Virus record (IMG/VR): IMGVR_UViG_3300030106_000356
Coordinates: 2,705 to 33,568 of that record
Origin: a virus
Direction: 5' to 3' (one strand)
Length of the DNA stretch: 30,864 nucleotides
Shown: one piece after another, positions 1 to 8,547 of the stretch
Numbering within the stretch: the stretch's first letter is position 1
Layout: every line of letters starts with the position of its first letter
The notes under the pieces: generated by a model
What the model saw: only the letters and a program-made list of their open reading frames with translations
Databases searched by the model: none
What the model was told of the DNA's origin: nothing
Made by a program: the position numbers and the translations under genes

Positions 1-48
1 TCTAAATGGCAAAATATAGGTATTACACAAAACTTAACACAAAGCTAA
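1..48 (+). CDS. 3' end of an upstream gene (partial)
   Basis: Frame 1 is open from the first base and stops at TAA 46-48, giving the last 15 residues, SKWQNIGITQNLTQS. The next gene starts 3 nt later, which is the same tight spacing seen along the whole left arm, so this is probably the end of a real + strand gene. Its position before the tail-fibre block suggests a tail or virion gene, but 15 residues do not allow a functional call. Confidence 0.55.
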   Translation, partial: SKWQNIGITQNLTQS

Positions 49-51
49 TAT

Positions 52-1491
52 ATGGAAACTCTGCAAAGAACAGCTAATCGTGGAAGTGTATCTACTGGAC
101 CTTATGAGATTGATAACTCTTTAAAGTTTGAATCTGATAATAGTGAATATATTGCAAGAACACCTAGTTCTGCAGGAAATAGAAAAACTTGGACTTTAAG
201 TTTTTGGATTAAAAGAACAGAATTAGCTGATGGTAGTAATTCAAATAGAGTTTTTGAAGCATGGGATGGTAGCACAGGAACTTCAGGTTTATTTACATCA
301 ACAGATACTTTTATTTTAGATTTAAACGCAGGTTCTAACTATTTTACTTCAACTCAAGTTTTTCGTGATACAGCTGCGTGGTATCACTTTGTAATCAGAG
401 TTGATACAACATCAGGAACAGCATCAGAAAGAGCAAGAGTGTATGTTAATGGTTCAGAATTAGCAGGTTCTTGGAACTCTAATATTGGACAAAATACAGA
501 TTTAACTTGGAATCAAGATGTTGCTCATAACTTTGCAAGATTTCACAACAATGATGGTTTTGTAAATGCTTACTATGCAGAAATAATTAATGTAGATGGA
601 ACTTCACTAGCACCAACAGCTTTTGGAGAAGTTGATTCTGATAGTGGTATTTGGATTCCTAAAAACGCTAGTGTTACTTATGGAACAAATGGTTTTAAAT
701 TAGAGTTTAAAAGTTCAGGTAGTTTAGGAGCAGATACAAGTGGAAACAGTAACACTTGGACTTTAAACAACATAACAGCAGCCGACCAAGCTACTGACAC
801 ACCAACTAATAATTTTTGCACAGGAAATAATTTAGTAAGATTTACTAATCCCGGAAGTCAAGTTATTACAGAGGGTGGAACTCGTATGACCAAGGGTGCT
901 AATGGTTGGGAAACTATATCAGGAACAATTTATGTAACTCGTGGCAAATGGTATTGTGAGGTTCAATCCATACTTAATTCAGCAACAACTGCTCATTGCA
1001 GTGTTATGCCTGATGATAGCCCTATAATTAGTGCAGGTGGAGCAATATCTAATTATCCCGGCTCACAGTCAGGAGATGGTGGTATAGGTTATTATGCTAA
1101 CAATGGTAATAAATATCTTGATGGTGGTAATTCTTCGTATGGAGATGATTGGAAAAGTGGAACAGGTCTTGGCGATATTATGGGTATAGCTTTAGATATG
1201 GACAATGGAAAAGTTTATTTTGCAAAAGCTAATGTTTGGCAGAACTCTGGTGACCCCACCAGTGGTGCTACTGGAACTGGTGCAATAGATTTACCATATC
1301 CAACGAAGGCATATACTATGGCAGCTGCTATATATGCAAACAACAATTCTATTGCAATAAATTATGGGGGTTATACTTATACAACAATTTCAAGTGGTGC
1401 AAGTGATGCTAATGGACATGGTACATTCGAGTATGCACCACCTAGTGGATATTTTGCTCTATGCACAAAAAATTTAGCGGAGTTTGGATAA
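52..1491 (+). CDS. Tail fibre / receptor-binding protein with LamG-like and SPRY-like domains
   Basis: 479 aa. Residues about 23-215 read as a LamG/concanavalin-like jelly roll: SLKFESDNSEYIAR, then WTLSFWIKR, then WYHFVIRVD with RVYVNGSEL. Residues about 265-460 look like a SPRY domain (GKWYCEV, then GDIMGIALDMDNGKVYFAKA, then a closing strand around INYGGYTYT). The end, PPSGYFALCTKNLAE, is a C-terminal pattern I associate with marine phage fibre proteins. Both folds bind glycans or proteins, so a virion adhesin that contacts the host surface is the likely role. It follows the upstream gene by 3 nt without a clear Shine-Dalgarno, and its TAA shares one base with the next ATG (TAATG). Domain calls are by eye; the fibre role is inferred from domains and neighbours. 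Confidence 0.75.
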   Translation: METLQRTANRGSVSTGPYEIDNSLKFESDNSEYIARTPSSAGNRKTWTLSFWIKRTELADGSNSNRVFEAWDGSTGTSGLFTSTDTFILDLNAGSNYFTSTQVFRDTAAWYHFVIRVDTTSGTASERARVYVNGSELAGSWNSNIGQNTDLTWNQDVAHNFARFHNNDGFVNAYYAEIINVDGTSLAPTAFGEVDSDSGIWIPKNASVTYGTNGFKLEFKSSGSLGADTSGNSNTWTLNNITAADQATDTPTNNFCTGNNLVRFTNPGSQVITEGGTRMTKGANGWETISGTIYVTRGKWYCEVQSILNSATTAHCSVMPDDSPIISAGGAISNYPGSQSGDGGIGYYANNGNKYLDGGNSSYGDDWKSGTGLGDIMGIALDMDNGKVYFAKANVWQNSGDPTSGATGTGAIDLPYPTKAYTMAAAIYANNNSIAINYGGYTYTTISSGASDANGHGTFEYAPPSGYFALCTKNLAEFG

Positions 1492-2639
1492 TGGCTTATA
1501 CAACAATAGACGACCCTTCAGCATTTTTTCAGATTCTTACTTATACAGGAAATGGTTCTCACCCAAGAAATTTAACTAATACAGGTAACAGTGATTTAAA
1601 ACCTGATTTTATATGGATTAAAAATAGAACTGATAATGGTACAAATCATGTAACTTGTAATTCAAGTCTTGGATTTGATGCTCCAACAGGACAAGGTTTA
1701 TCAGGTGGACCTTATGGTGGACAATTATCAATTGATTCAAGTGGAATTGCAAGCACACCAGCAGCAACTTATGGTTATGTATCTGCACATCTTACAGATG
1801 GTTTTACAGTAGCAGCAGGCGGAACTAACGGAGATACTTGTAACGCTAATAATAAAGAGTTTATAGCTTATCAATGGAAATGTAATGGTGGTACTAAAGC
1901 CAACAATACCGATGGTAATATTACAGCTTCTGTGCAAGTTAATTCAACTGCAGGGTTTAGTATTGGAATGTATGAAGGAGATGGTAGCGGTTCTGCAACT
2001 ATAGGTCATGGACTAGGAGCAATACCTGATTTATTTGTTGTAAAAGGTCGTTCATCAAACGGGGGGGCTGCTCAATATTGGACTGTTGGTGCACCAAATA
2101 TTTTTGGTAATGGTACAAGTAATCATGTTTTTTTAGATAATCAAAATGCTATGGCAAGTAATACCACAATTTGGAGAAATGAAAATTTTACTTCATCTAT
2201 TGTTCCCATGGGTGGTCATGCAGCTATAAATTATAGTGGTGGGGATTATATTTTTTATGCATTTAAAAATGTTCAAGGTTTTTCAAAAATAGGAAAATAC
2301 AAAGGTAACGACCAAGACCCTAATGGTACATTTGTTTATACAGGATTTAAACCCGCTTTTGTATGGATAAAAAATTACGACTCTGCCCTATATCATTGGC
2401 AGCTATATGATACTGCAAGAAGTCCAACTAATGATGACCACGGAGATTTATTCACTGCAGACACAACAGATGCAGAATCAACAGGTGGTAATTCAACCGC
2501 AATAGATTTATTAAGTAATGGTTTTAAATGTAGAGGTGGTTATGACGGTTTTAATGGTGCAAATACACAACAGATTTATATAGCATTTGCAGAAAATCCA
2601 TTTGTAACATCAACAGGAATCCCAACAACAGCGAGGTAA
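1491..2639 (+). CDS. Tail fibre protein with three tandem WIKN-type repeats
   Basis: 382 aa from the ATG at 1491, which shares its A with the TAA of the previous gene. An upstream in-frame ATG at 1461 would force a 31-nt overlap and is less likely. Three diverged modules are visible. Module 1 runs about residues 17-130 (YTGNG, PDFIWIKNR, FIAYQWK). Module 2 runs 161-259 (YEGDG, PDLFVVKGR, YIFYAFK). Module 3 runs 270-371 (YKGND, PAFVWIKN, YIAFAENPF). This repeat type is common in marine phage fibre or tip proteins. Together with the LamG/SPRY protein before it, it probably makes up the host-recognition apparatus. A run of seven G (2061-2067) lies within module 2. The gene ends 2 nt before the next ATG. 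Confidence 0.7.
   Translation: MAYTTIDDPSAFFQILTYTGNGSHPRNLTNTGNSDLKPDFIWIKNRTDNGTNHVTCNSSLGFDAPTGQGLSGGPYGGQLSIDSSGIASTPAATYGYVSAHLTDGFTVAAGGTNGDTCNANNKEFIAYQWKCNGGTKANNTDGNITASVQVNSTAGFSIGMYEGDGSGSATIGHGLGAIPDLFVVKGRSSNGGAAQYWTVGAPNIFGNGTSNHVFLDNQNAMASNTTIWRNENFTSSIVPMGGHAAINYSGGDYIFYAFKNVQGFSKIGKYKGNDQDPNGTFVYTGFKPAFVWIKNYDSALYHWQLYDTARSPTNDDHGDLFTADTTDAESTGGNSTAIDLLSNGFKCRGGYDGFNGANTQQIYIAFAENPFVTSTGIPTTAR
2061..2067 (+). repeat. G7 homopolymer inside tail-fibre gene
   Basis: Seven consecutive G in a strongly AT-rich coding region, read as part of AAC-GGG-GGG-GCT (N-G-G-A). A gain or loss of one G would truncate the fibre protein after its second module begins. It is a possible slippage site. 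Confidence 0.8.
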
Positions 2640-2641
2640 TT

Positions 2642-3256
2642 ATGTGGGCTTTAGTAGAATCAGGTAGTGTAAGTAAAATATTTACAAGACCTACACAATT
2701 AACAATAGGAGATATTAAATATCCCCTTAATATTTTTGAGCTTTGGTCAGAGTCAGAACTTAAAGCTATAGGTATTTATATAGTAGTAATTGATAATACA
2801 AATTTAAAAGATTCAAAATATTATATAAATACTAATCAATCTTTTAACTTTGCAAGTGATACAGTAACTGCAAGTTATGGTACAGCTACAGCTAAACCTT
2901 TAAATGATGTACTCTTTACAGCTCAAGACGAAACCGATGGTCTTGGTACAGAAGGTGAAGTTAAACAATATGGTTTAAAACCACAATACAAAACTGTTAT
3001 AAACTCTCAAGCTAGTGGTATTTTATCAGATACTGATTGGATGGTTATAAGAGAAGCTGATGGTGGTACAGCTATGCCAAGTAATATTAAAACTTGGAGA
3101 GCTAGTGTGCGTACAAAAGCTAATGCTATGTGCACACAAATAGACAATGCAGCAGACGTTGATGCTTTGGCAGCTTTGTATGCTTACACTAATACTGGAA
3201 CTGAAGAAAATCCAGTATATACAAGACCTCTTGGTGAGTTTCCAGAACTAAGCTAA
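2642..3256 (+). CDS. Tail-fibre-associated protein of unknown function
   Basis: 204 aa. The N-terminal half (MWALVESGSVSKIF, IGDIKYPLNIF, LWSESELKAIGIY) resembles small proteins that follow fibre genes in marine phages. The C-terminal part has a helical stretch (IKTWRASVRTKANAMCTQID, then DVDALAALYAY) of the type seen in fibre-assembly or chaperone-like proteins. It starts 2 nt after the three-repeat fibre gene and its stop overlaps the next ATG (TAATG), so the tail genes appear translationally coupled. No catalytic motif, signal peptide or membrane segment is visible. A chaperone or accessory role in fibre assembly is an inference from position. Confidence 0.6.
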   Translation: MWALVESGSVSKIFTRPTQLTIGDIKYPLNIFELWSESELKAIGIYIVVIDNTNLKDSKYYINTNQSFNFASDTVTASYGTATAKPLNDVLFTAQDETDGLGTEGEVKQYGLKPQYKTVINSQASGILSDTDWMVIREADGGTAMPSNIKTWRASVRTKANAMCTQIDNAADVDALAALYAYTNTGTEENPVYTRPLGEFPELS

Positions 3257-3498
3257 TGGAAGTATCACCTTACATAGTTTGGAATGTTCTTATAACTTTG
3301 GTACTTGCTCCTATCTGGTTTCAGATTAGACAAAACGCAGCAGAGTTAAAAAGACAAGACATACTTTTAAATAAGACACGTGAAGAGATAGCAAAAGAGT
3401 ATGTCACTAAAAATGAGTTAAAAGATGATATGAATGCTATCATGGATAGGATAGATAAAATAGGTGAAAAGCTTGACAAACTGTTTGAAGTTAAGTAA
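3256..3498 (+). CDS. Small membrane-anchored coiled-coil protein
   Basis: 80 aa. Residues about 5-23 form one hydrophobic segment (SPYIVWNVLITLVLAPIWF). The rest is a charged helix with heptad character (ELKRQDILLNKTREE, then MDRIDKIGEKLDKLF). The layout of N-terminal membrane span plus coiled coil resembles small phage membrane proteins such as i-spanin-like or holin-associated proteins. The gene lies between the fibre block and the internal-protein block, not in the lysis cluster, so a lysis role is uncertain. A similar architecture recurs in the 122-aa protein at 17583-17951. Function not recognised. Confidence 0.6.
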   Translation: MEVSPYIVWNVLITLVLAPIWFQIRQNAAELKRQDILLNKTREEIAKEYVTKNELKDDMNAIMDRIDKIGEKLDKLFEVK

Positions 3499-3520
3499 AA
3501 TAGGTATATAGGATTTAATA

Positions 3521-5599
3521 ATGTCAAATAAAAGAAAAGATAGAAAAAGAAGTTCATCACAAAGAATCGACTATACTCAAGGTGGTAGAGTTTCTAAACA
3601 AATTGGTGGTGTTCCTCAGATAGAAGAATTAGAAAGACTTCGTAGAGAACAAGAACGTCAAAATACTAGAGATACTTTAATTGATAGACCTGATGTGAAT
3701 GGTGGAGGTATGAAACCTACAGCACCTGTCTTTCCTGTAACCGGTGGACCAGTCGTTAATGTTCCTCCGCTTCAAACTAAACCAGCTACAGAACCAACAC
3801 CTGCACAAACTCGTTCACCTGAAATGGTAGATGCTAAAACTAGAGCAGAACAATTAGCTGCTGGAGACACAACAGGTGTTCCTCAAGTTCAAGCACCTAA
3901 ACAAGTAGAAGTAGGAGACTTAGGTGTAGCTAGAGAAGTAGCACCTAGAGAAGATTTAGTAGCTGAAACTGCTGATATGCCAACAGCTCCAGAAGCTGTA
4001 ACTGCAGAAGCTGCCCCACCAGTAGCTGCTCCTGAACCACTTACTGCTGCACAAATAGAAGCAGCTCAAATTACAGAAGCTCCTGAAGTTGATGTAGCTG
4101 AAGGTGAAGTAAGAGATGAAGCATTAGCAGAAGCTGCAGAAGTAGAACGTGTAGCTCCTATTGAAGCTGCTGAAGTAGAGATTATTCCCGGTGCATTAAC
4201 TGAAAGGGTTGTAGGAACTATAAGTCCTAATGCTATAGCAGAAGCTGCTCAAGTAGCAGGTACAACTCTAGCACGAGTTACAAGGGCTAAGAAACAGTTA
4301 GCTAACGCTGGTGTTAGTGCTGAAGATATAGCTACATTAGGTAATGATCCTGAAGACCTAGAAGCTAGGTTAATGGATTTAACAGAAGCTGAACGTGGAG
4401 TTATTGCTGGTTTACCTGAAGAAGCCTTAGTATCTAATCAGTTAGACAGTTTATTAAGTGGTATTGAAGAAGGTGAAATCCCTGTTTGGGCTAGACCTGC
4501 TGTAGCTAGTGTAGAACAACTCTTAGCACAACGTGGTATGGAAGCTTCAACAGTTGGTAGAGATGCTTTGCTCAATGCTATTATTCAATCTGCTGTTCCT
4601 TTAGCACAAGCTAACGCACAAGCAATACAACAAAGTGTAGGACAACAGAAAGCTATTGAAGCTCAAGTTGAAATACAAGATGCACAGTTTAGACAACAAA
4701 CAGCACTTGATAACGCTGGTAAAGTTTTTCAATTAGACATGGCTCAGTTTAGTGCTGACCAACAAATAGCATTATCTAATAGTAAATTTTTACAAACTGT
4801 AGGTTTAACTGAAGCTAGTAATCGACAACAAGCTACAATTCAAAATGCTGTATTAATGTCTCAAGCTAATTTAGCTGAAGCAGATTTTAATCAACAAGCT
4901 CAAATAAATAATGCTAAAGCTTTTTTACAGACTGATTTAACAAATCTTAATAACGAACAACAATCAAATATATTAACAGCTCAACAAGCTCAACAAACCT
5001 TATTAAGTAATCAAGCAGCTCAAAATGCTGCGAGACAATTTAATGCTGCTAGTGAAAATCAAACACAGCAGTTTATGACTAGTTTAGCTAATCAGGTGGA
5101 GCAGTTTAATACACAACAAATTAATGCTATGTCTCAATTTAATACACAACAAATTAACGCTAGACAAGCTTTAGAGTTTCAAGTAGAAGCAGATTTAGAA
5201 AAAGCTAATGCTGCTATGGTAAATAACATTAATCAATTTAATGCTCAAGTTGAATTTGATAGAAGTAAATTTAATGTAGCTAATGCACAAGCTATTGAAC
5301 AATCTAATTTAGCATGGCGAAGACAAGCTAATACTATCAATACTGCTGCTGCTAATCAAGTAGCTATGCAAAATGCACAAAATGCATTTAACATGTCATC
5401 ACAAGCTCAGTCATTTTTATGGCAAGAACTTAGAGATCAAGCTAACTATACTTGGCAATCTGCTGAAAATGAAGAAAACAGAAAGGCTCAACTATATGCT
5501 CAAGCACTTGCAAACGAAGGTGCTTCCGCAAAAGACTGGTCTGCAAATGTTAGTAGTATTAGTAATTTAATTAAAAGTTTATTTGGTAGTAAAGGTTAA
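3521..5599 (+). CDS. Large Ala/Glu/Gln-rich probable internal virion protein
   Basis: 692 aa in three zones. Residues about 1-60 are basic and hydrophilic. Residues about 60-225 are a proline/alanine/glutamate-rich, probably disordered stretch with many EAAEV- and APE-type units. Residues about 225-350 look like an ordered helical domain. Residues about 355-610 are a long Gln/Asn/Ala-rich helix-forming region with recurring F-N-x-Q units (QFNTQQINAMSQFNTQQINA), followed by a mixed C-terminus. No enzyme motif is visible. Its size, its place between fibres and lysozyme, and the neighbouring large helical proteins point to an internal or ejection protein (functional analogues of T7 gp14-16). This is inference; a tail needle or tape-like role is an alternative. 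A 22-nt gap before the start holds AGGATTT. Confidence 0.6.
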   Translation: MSNKRKDRKRSSSQRIDYTQGGRVSKQIGGVPQIEELERLRREQERQNTRDTLIDRPDVNGGGMKPTAPVFPVTGGPVVNVPPLQTKPATEPTPAQTRSPEMVDAKTRAEQLAAGDTTGVPQVQAPKQVEVGDLGVAREVAPREDLVAETADMPTAPEAVTAEAAPPVAAPEPLTAAQIEAAQITEAPEVDVAEGEVRDEALAEAAEVERVAPIEAAEVEIIPGALTERVVGTISPNAIAEAAQVAGTTLARVTRAKKQLANAGVSAEDIATLGNDPEDLEARLMDLTEAERGVIAGLPEEALVSNQLDSLLSGIEEGEIPVWARPAVASVEQLLAQRGMEASTVGRDALLNAIIQSAVPLAQANAQAIQQSVGQQKAIEAQVEIQDAQFRQQTALDNAGKVFQLDMAQFSADQQIALSNSKFLQTVGLTEASNRQQATIQNAVLMSQANLAEADFNQQAQINNAKAFLQTDLTNLNNEQQSNILTAQQAQQTLLSNQAAQNAARQFNAASENQTQQFMTSLANQVEQFNTQQINAMSQFNTQQINARQALEFQVEADLEKANAAMVNNINQFNAQVEFDRSKFNVANAQAIEQSNLAWRRQANTINTAAANQVAMQNAQNAFNMSSQAQSFLWQELRDQANYTWQSAENEENRKAQLYAQALANEGASAKDWSANVSSISNLIKSLFGSKG

Positions 5600-5610
5600 C
5601 GGAGAATATT

Positions 5611-6537
5611 ATGGGTTTTAATCCTTTTAAAAGTTTGAAAAAAATTGTAAAAAAAGTAGGTAGAGGTATAAAAAAAATAGGTCGAGGTCTTAAAAAAATT
5701 ATGACTAAGATAGCTAAACCTTTTGCTAAACTTGGACCACTAGGTACAATTGCTTTAGGTATGTTAATGCCTTGGGCTGCAGGTGCTATTTGGACTGGAA
5801 TGACGGGCACTTCTTTAACTCTTGCTAATTTTGGTGCACAAGCTGCAACGAATATTGCAAGTGATAGTTTATTTAAAAAAGCAATTGGTTATGTAATGAA
5901 AGGAATACATTGGGGAGCTACTAAAGTTAAAACTGCTTATCAATTTGTATCTGATAAGATTTCTTCAGGTATAGATACATTAACAAATAAAGCTAAAGAA
6001 GTTTTTGGGATGGATGCTGATGCAGGAGATTTAATTAAAGATGCAGTAGAAAATGCTCCAGAAATAGAAGTAACTGTAGACCCAACTACAATGTCTCCTG
6101 AACAAATAACTCAACAAGCTAAAGATAGTGCTAAAGAACTCTTTGATAAAATAGATAAAGAAACACAAGTAGGTAAAGTTTCTGAAGAGGTAATAAAACA
6201 AAAAACTACAGAAAAAGGATTTTTTGGTCAAGCAGTTGATAAAGCTAAAGAAAGTGTCTTAGGCTCTATCGGTACAAATATTGAAGAAGCACTTAGTCCT
6301 CAAGAAGCTAATATGGGTTCTGGAATGATGTATCCTTCTTATGATTTTTTAGGAGATAATCAATCTTTTACTAAGTATAATCAAAATGATTTAATCTTAC
6401 AAAATAAAGGATTTACATTTGGAGGACCAGCTTATGATGCAAATATAACAACATCCTCTTATGGTCAAGATGAATATTATAATTGGTTTAATACATATAA
6501 ATCAAATATGCAAAATTTTTTAGCAGGTTCTAACTAA
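5611..6537 (+). CDS. Probable membrane-active internal/ejection protein with cationic amphipathic N-terminus
   Basis: 308 aa, preceded by a good ribosome site (CGGAG, 5600-5604). Residues 1-42 are a lysine/arginine-rich amphipathic stretch built from repeats such as GRGIKKIGRGLKKI. Residues about 43-75 are hydrophobic and glycine-rich (LGPLGTIALGMLMPWAAGAI). A helical middle and a Gly/Tyr/Asn-rich C-terminus follow. The N-terminus resembles membrane-perturbing peptides, which fits a small ejection protein that crosses or opens the cell envelope during DNA entry. That role is inferred; only the physical character is seen. The stop overlaps the next ATG (TAATG). Confidence 0.6.
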   Translation: MGFNPFKSLKKIVKKVGRGIKKIGRGLKKIMTKIAKPFAKLGPLGTIALGMLMPWAAGAIWTGMTGTSLTLANFGAQAATNIASDSLFKKAIGYVMKGIHWGATKVKTAYQFVSDKISSGIDTLTNKAKEVFGMDADAGDLIKDAVENAPEIEVTVDPTTMSPEQITQQAKDSAKELFDKIDKETQVGKVSEEVIKQKTTEKGFFGQAVDKAKESVLGSIGTNIEEALSPQEANMGSGMMYPSYDFLGDNQSFTKYNQNDLILQNKGFTFGGPAYDANITTSSYGQDEYYNWFNTYKSNMQNFLAGSN

Positions 6538-7130
6538 TGGAAGAAAATTACACAGATTACGATCAAGAAGGATTAAAGTTTTTGTCTACTAATGGTAGAC
6601 CTATACCGGGAGAGTCATTGACTAATTCTCCGGATACTCCTTATCCTTGGGAACAACCAACACAATTTACAGAATTGCAACCAGCAATAGATGCTTTGTT
6701 TATAGAGCTTACAGAACCTGAAGCTTATCATTCAATTATTAATTTAGTAGAAAATAAAGTTCCTATTGGAGATATTACTCAAGTAATACTCACAGATGCG
6801 TTTCAAAAAGGAATGTGGAACCCAGATTTGTTAATGCTTCTTATTGAACCAACCATGTATATGATAATGGCACTGGCTGAAAAAGCAGGTATTATGGATG
6901 CAGTTGTATATCAAGGAGAAGAAGAAGATGAAGAAGAAACTGAAGATCAATTAAGTAGCATAGATAAAGCTATTAATATTGCACAAGATAAAGTTGTGCC
7001 AAAGGCTAAAGCAGGTGTTCTTCCTAAAGATATAGAAACAAAACTAGCTGATTTTACTCCACCAAAACAACCAAGTTTATTAGAAAAACCAGACATACAA
7101 AGAAATAGTTTATTAGATAAAGAGGAATAA
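6537..7130 (+). CDS. Probable internal virion protein, function unknown
   Basis: 197 aa. The N-terminus is acidic and proline-containing (PDTPYPWEQPTQF). Residues about 60-125 are predicted helical, with a hydrophobic stretch (LLMLLIEPTMYMIMALAEKAG) that could pack against a membrane or another protein. Residues 130-145 are an acidic run (EEEDEEETED), followed by a Lys/Pro-rich tail. The gene overlaps its upstream neighbour by one base and ends 1 nt before the next ATG, and its last codons (AAAGAGGAATAA) supply the ribosome site for that gene. I do not recognise a family; the call rests on position inside the internal-protein block. Confidence 0.5.
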   Translation: MEENYTDYDQEGLKFLSTNGRPIPGESLTNSPDTPYPWEQPTQFTELQPAIDALFIELTEPEAYHSIINLVENKVPIGDITQVILTDAFQKGMWNPDLLMLLIEPTMYMIMALAEKAGIMDAVVYQGEEEDEEETEDQLSSIDKAINIAQDKVVPKAKAGVLPKDIETKLADFTPPKQPSLLEKPDIQRNSLLDKEE

Positions 7131-7131
7131 T

Positions 7132-8538
7132 ATGGGAATTGAAGCACTAGGTGAATCTCTATTAGCATCAGCTAAAAAGAAAAGTAAAAAACAAGAACGA
7201 AGAGCTAAAGTATTTACAGGTTTGATGCTAGGTATTCAAGCAGGAAATCACATACTTAGAAAACGTGCTGAAAAAAGAGCAAAAGAATTTTGGTCAGGTA
7301 ACCAAGGTTTACTAGATGCTAGAGCTGCACAGTTTGATAAAGGAGTTATGTTTTGGAAAGAGCATGGTGACATGGCTAAAACCTATGGTATAACTGGAGT
7401 TGACGATTGGGAAGATGCTAAACGACAAGAGCTTTATAAAGTTTATAGAAATAGAGAATTAGCTGGTGGAACTATAAAAGATATAGATGCGTTTAAACAG
7501 TCTGTTAATCCTAAAATTGAAGATGATCTTAATGCGTATCGTGAAAAATTTGAATTATACAAAGATTTTAGAAACATTGGTAGAACTGAAAAAGAACTTA
7601 CATCTTCTAAAACTAAATTTATTAAACCTTTAAAAGATAAATTAGATAAGGCTGCTAAAACTATAGAAAGTGAAAGTAGCGTTGGCGGTTATTTATTAAA
7701 TGGTTTAGGTTTTGGTGATAGACAAAGAGTTATATTAGAGCAACAACAAATTTTAGGTTCGTCTGCTCTTCTTCCTAAAGGATATGATGTGTCAGATATA
7801 CAAAAAGATATTGAAGAAAACAATAAATTTATAGAAGAATTGTCAGATATTAATAGTAAAGTTGTTTATCAACCTATGACAAAAGAAGAACGTATTAAAG
7901 TATTAGGAACAACATCAACAAGTTCTGAAGCAGTATCTAGTCAAAAGTCAAGTTTATTAACTGCTTTAAGCACTGACCCTAGCATAAGAGCTAAAAGCAC
8001 TCTGACTGAATATAAGTTTAAGTTACCTGCTGGTACAGATGCTAGAATAAATCCATTCACAAAAGGTAGTGACGTAAACATACGACAAGCCTATGAAATG
8101 ATTCAGGCAGGTCAGGGTCAAGAATCAGCTACAAATTTTGTATCTTCAATTCTTACTTATTCAAAAAGAGCAAAAGCAGATTTTGAAAAAACAAATGTTG
8201 GTGGTGACGTTAAAGCACCAGAATACTATTTAGAAATAGGTATCAAAAAAGCTATTGAGAATAATTTTAAGGTTAATGGAGAAACTCCTGAAAAAGAACT
8301 AACCTACGACCCTAATAGAGTAGTAACACTAGAGTTTAAAGATAGTAATAATAATATAATACCTGCTCCAGATATAAAGTTAGGAGCTTTAGAAGATAGA
8401 TTCAATTCATCTAAAACAAAAGAAGAAGCTAAACAAATATTAGACGCTGTTAAAAATTCTAACCTACCAATTTTATCTCCAGTATTTGTAGATATGTTAG
8501 AAGATATGTACAATCAAAAATTCTCACAAGACAATTAA
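7132..8538 (+). CDS. Probable internal virion protein, helical, function unknown
   Basis: 468 aa. The first 55 residues are strongly basic with one short hydrophobic patch (KKKSKKQERRAK, then VFTGLMLGIQAGNHI), which again suggests membrane or DNA contact. Most of the remainder is charged and helical (repeated Lys/Glu/Asp, e.g. KFIKPLKDKLDKAAKTIESE), with a mixed C-terminal domain. Four consecutive genes with basic or amphipathic N-termini and long helical bodies make this look like an ejection-protein cluster. There is a GAGGAA ribosome site within the end of the upstream gene. No enzyme motif is visible. Confidence 0.5.
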   Translation: MGIEALGESLLASAKKKSKKQERRAKVFTGLMLGIQAGNHILRKRAEKRAKEFWSGNQGLLDARAAQFDKGVMFWKEHGDMAKTYGITGVDDWEDAKRQELYKVYRNRELAGGTIKDIDAFKQSVNPKIEDDLNAYREKFELYKDFRNIGRTEKELTSSKTKFIKPLKDKLDKAAKTIESESSVGGYLLNGLGFGDRQRVILEQQQILGSSALLPKGYDVSDIQKDIEENNKFIEELSDINSKVVYQPMTKEERIKVLGTTSTSSEAVSSQKSSLLTALSTDPSIRAKSTLTEYKFKLPAGTDARINPFTKGSDVNIRQAYEMIQAGQGQESATNFVSSILTYSKRAKADFEKTNVGGDVKAPEYYLEIGIKKAIENNFKVNGETPEKELTYDPNRVVTLEFKDSNNNIIPAPDIKLGALEDRFNSSKTKEEAKQILDAVKNSNLPILSPVFVDMLEDMYNQKFSQDN

Positions 8539-8547
8539 TTAAAAGCT

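Noticed and set aside
5373-5570. Out-of-frame open frame within the 692-aa gene
   Set aside because: It lies entirely inside a well-supported gene and has no ribosome site; it is a by-product of the Gln/Asn/Ala codons.
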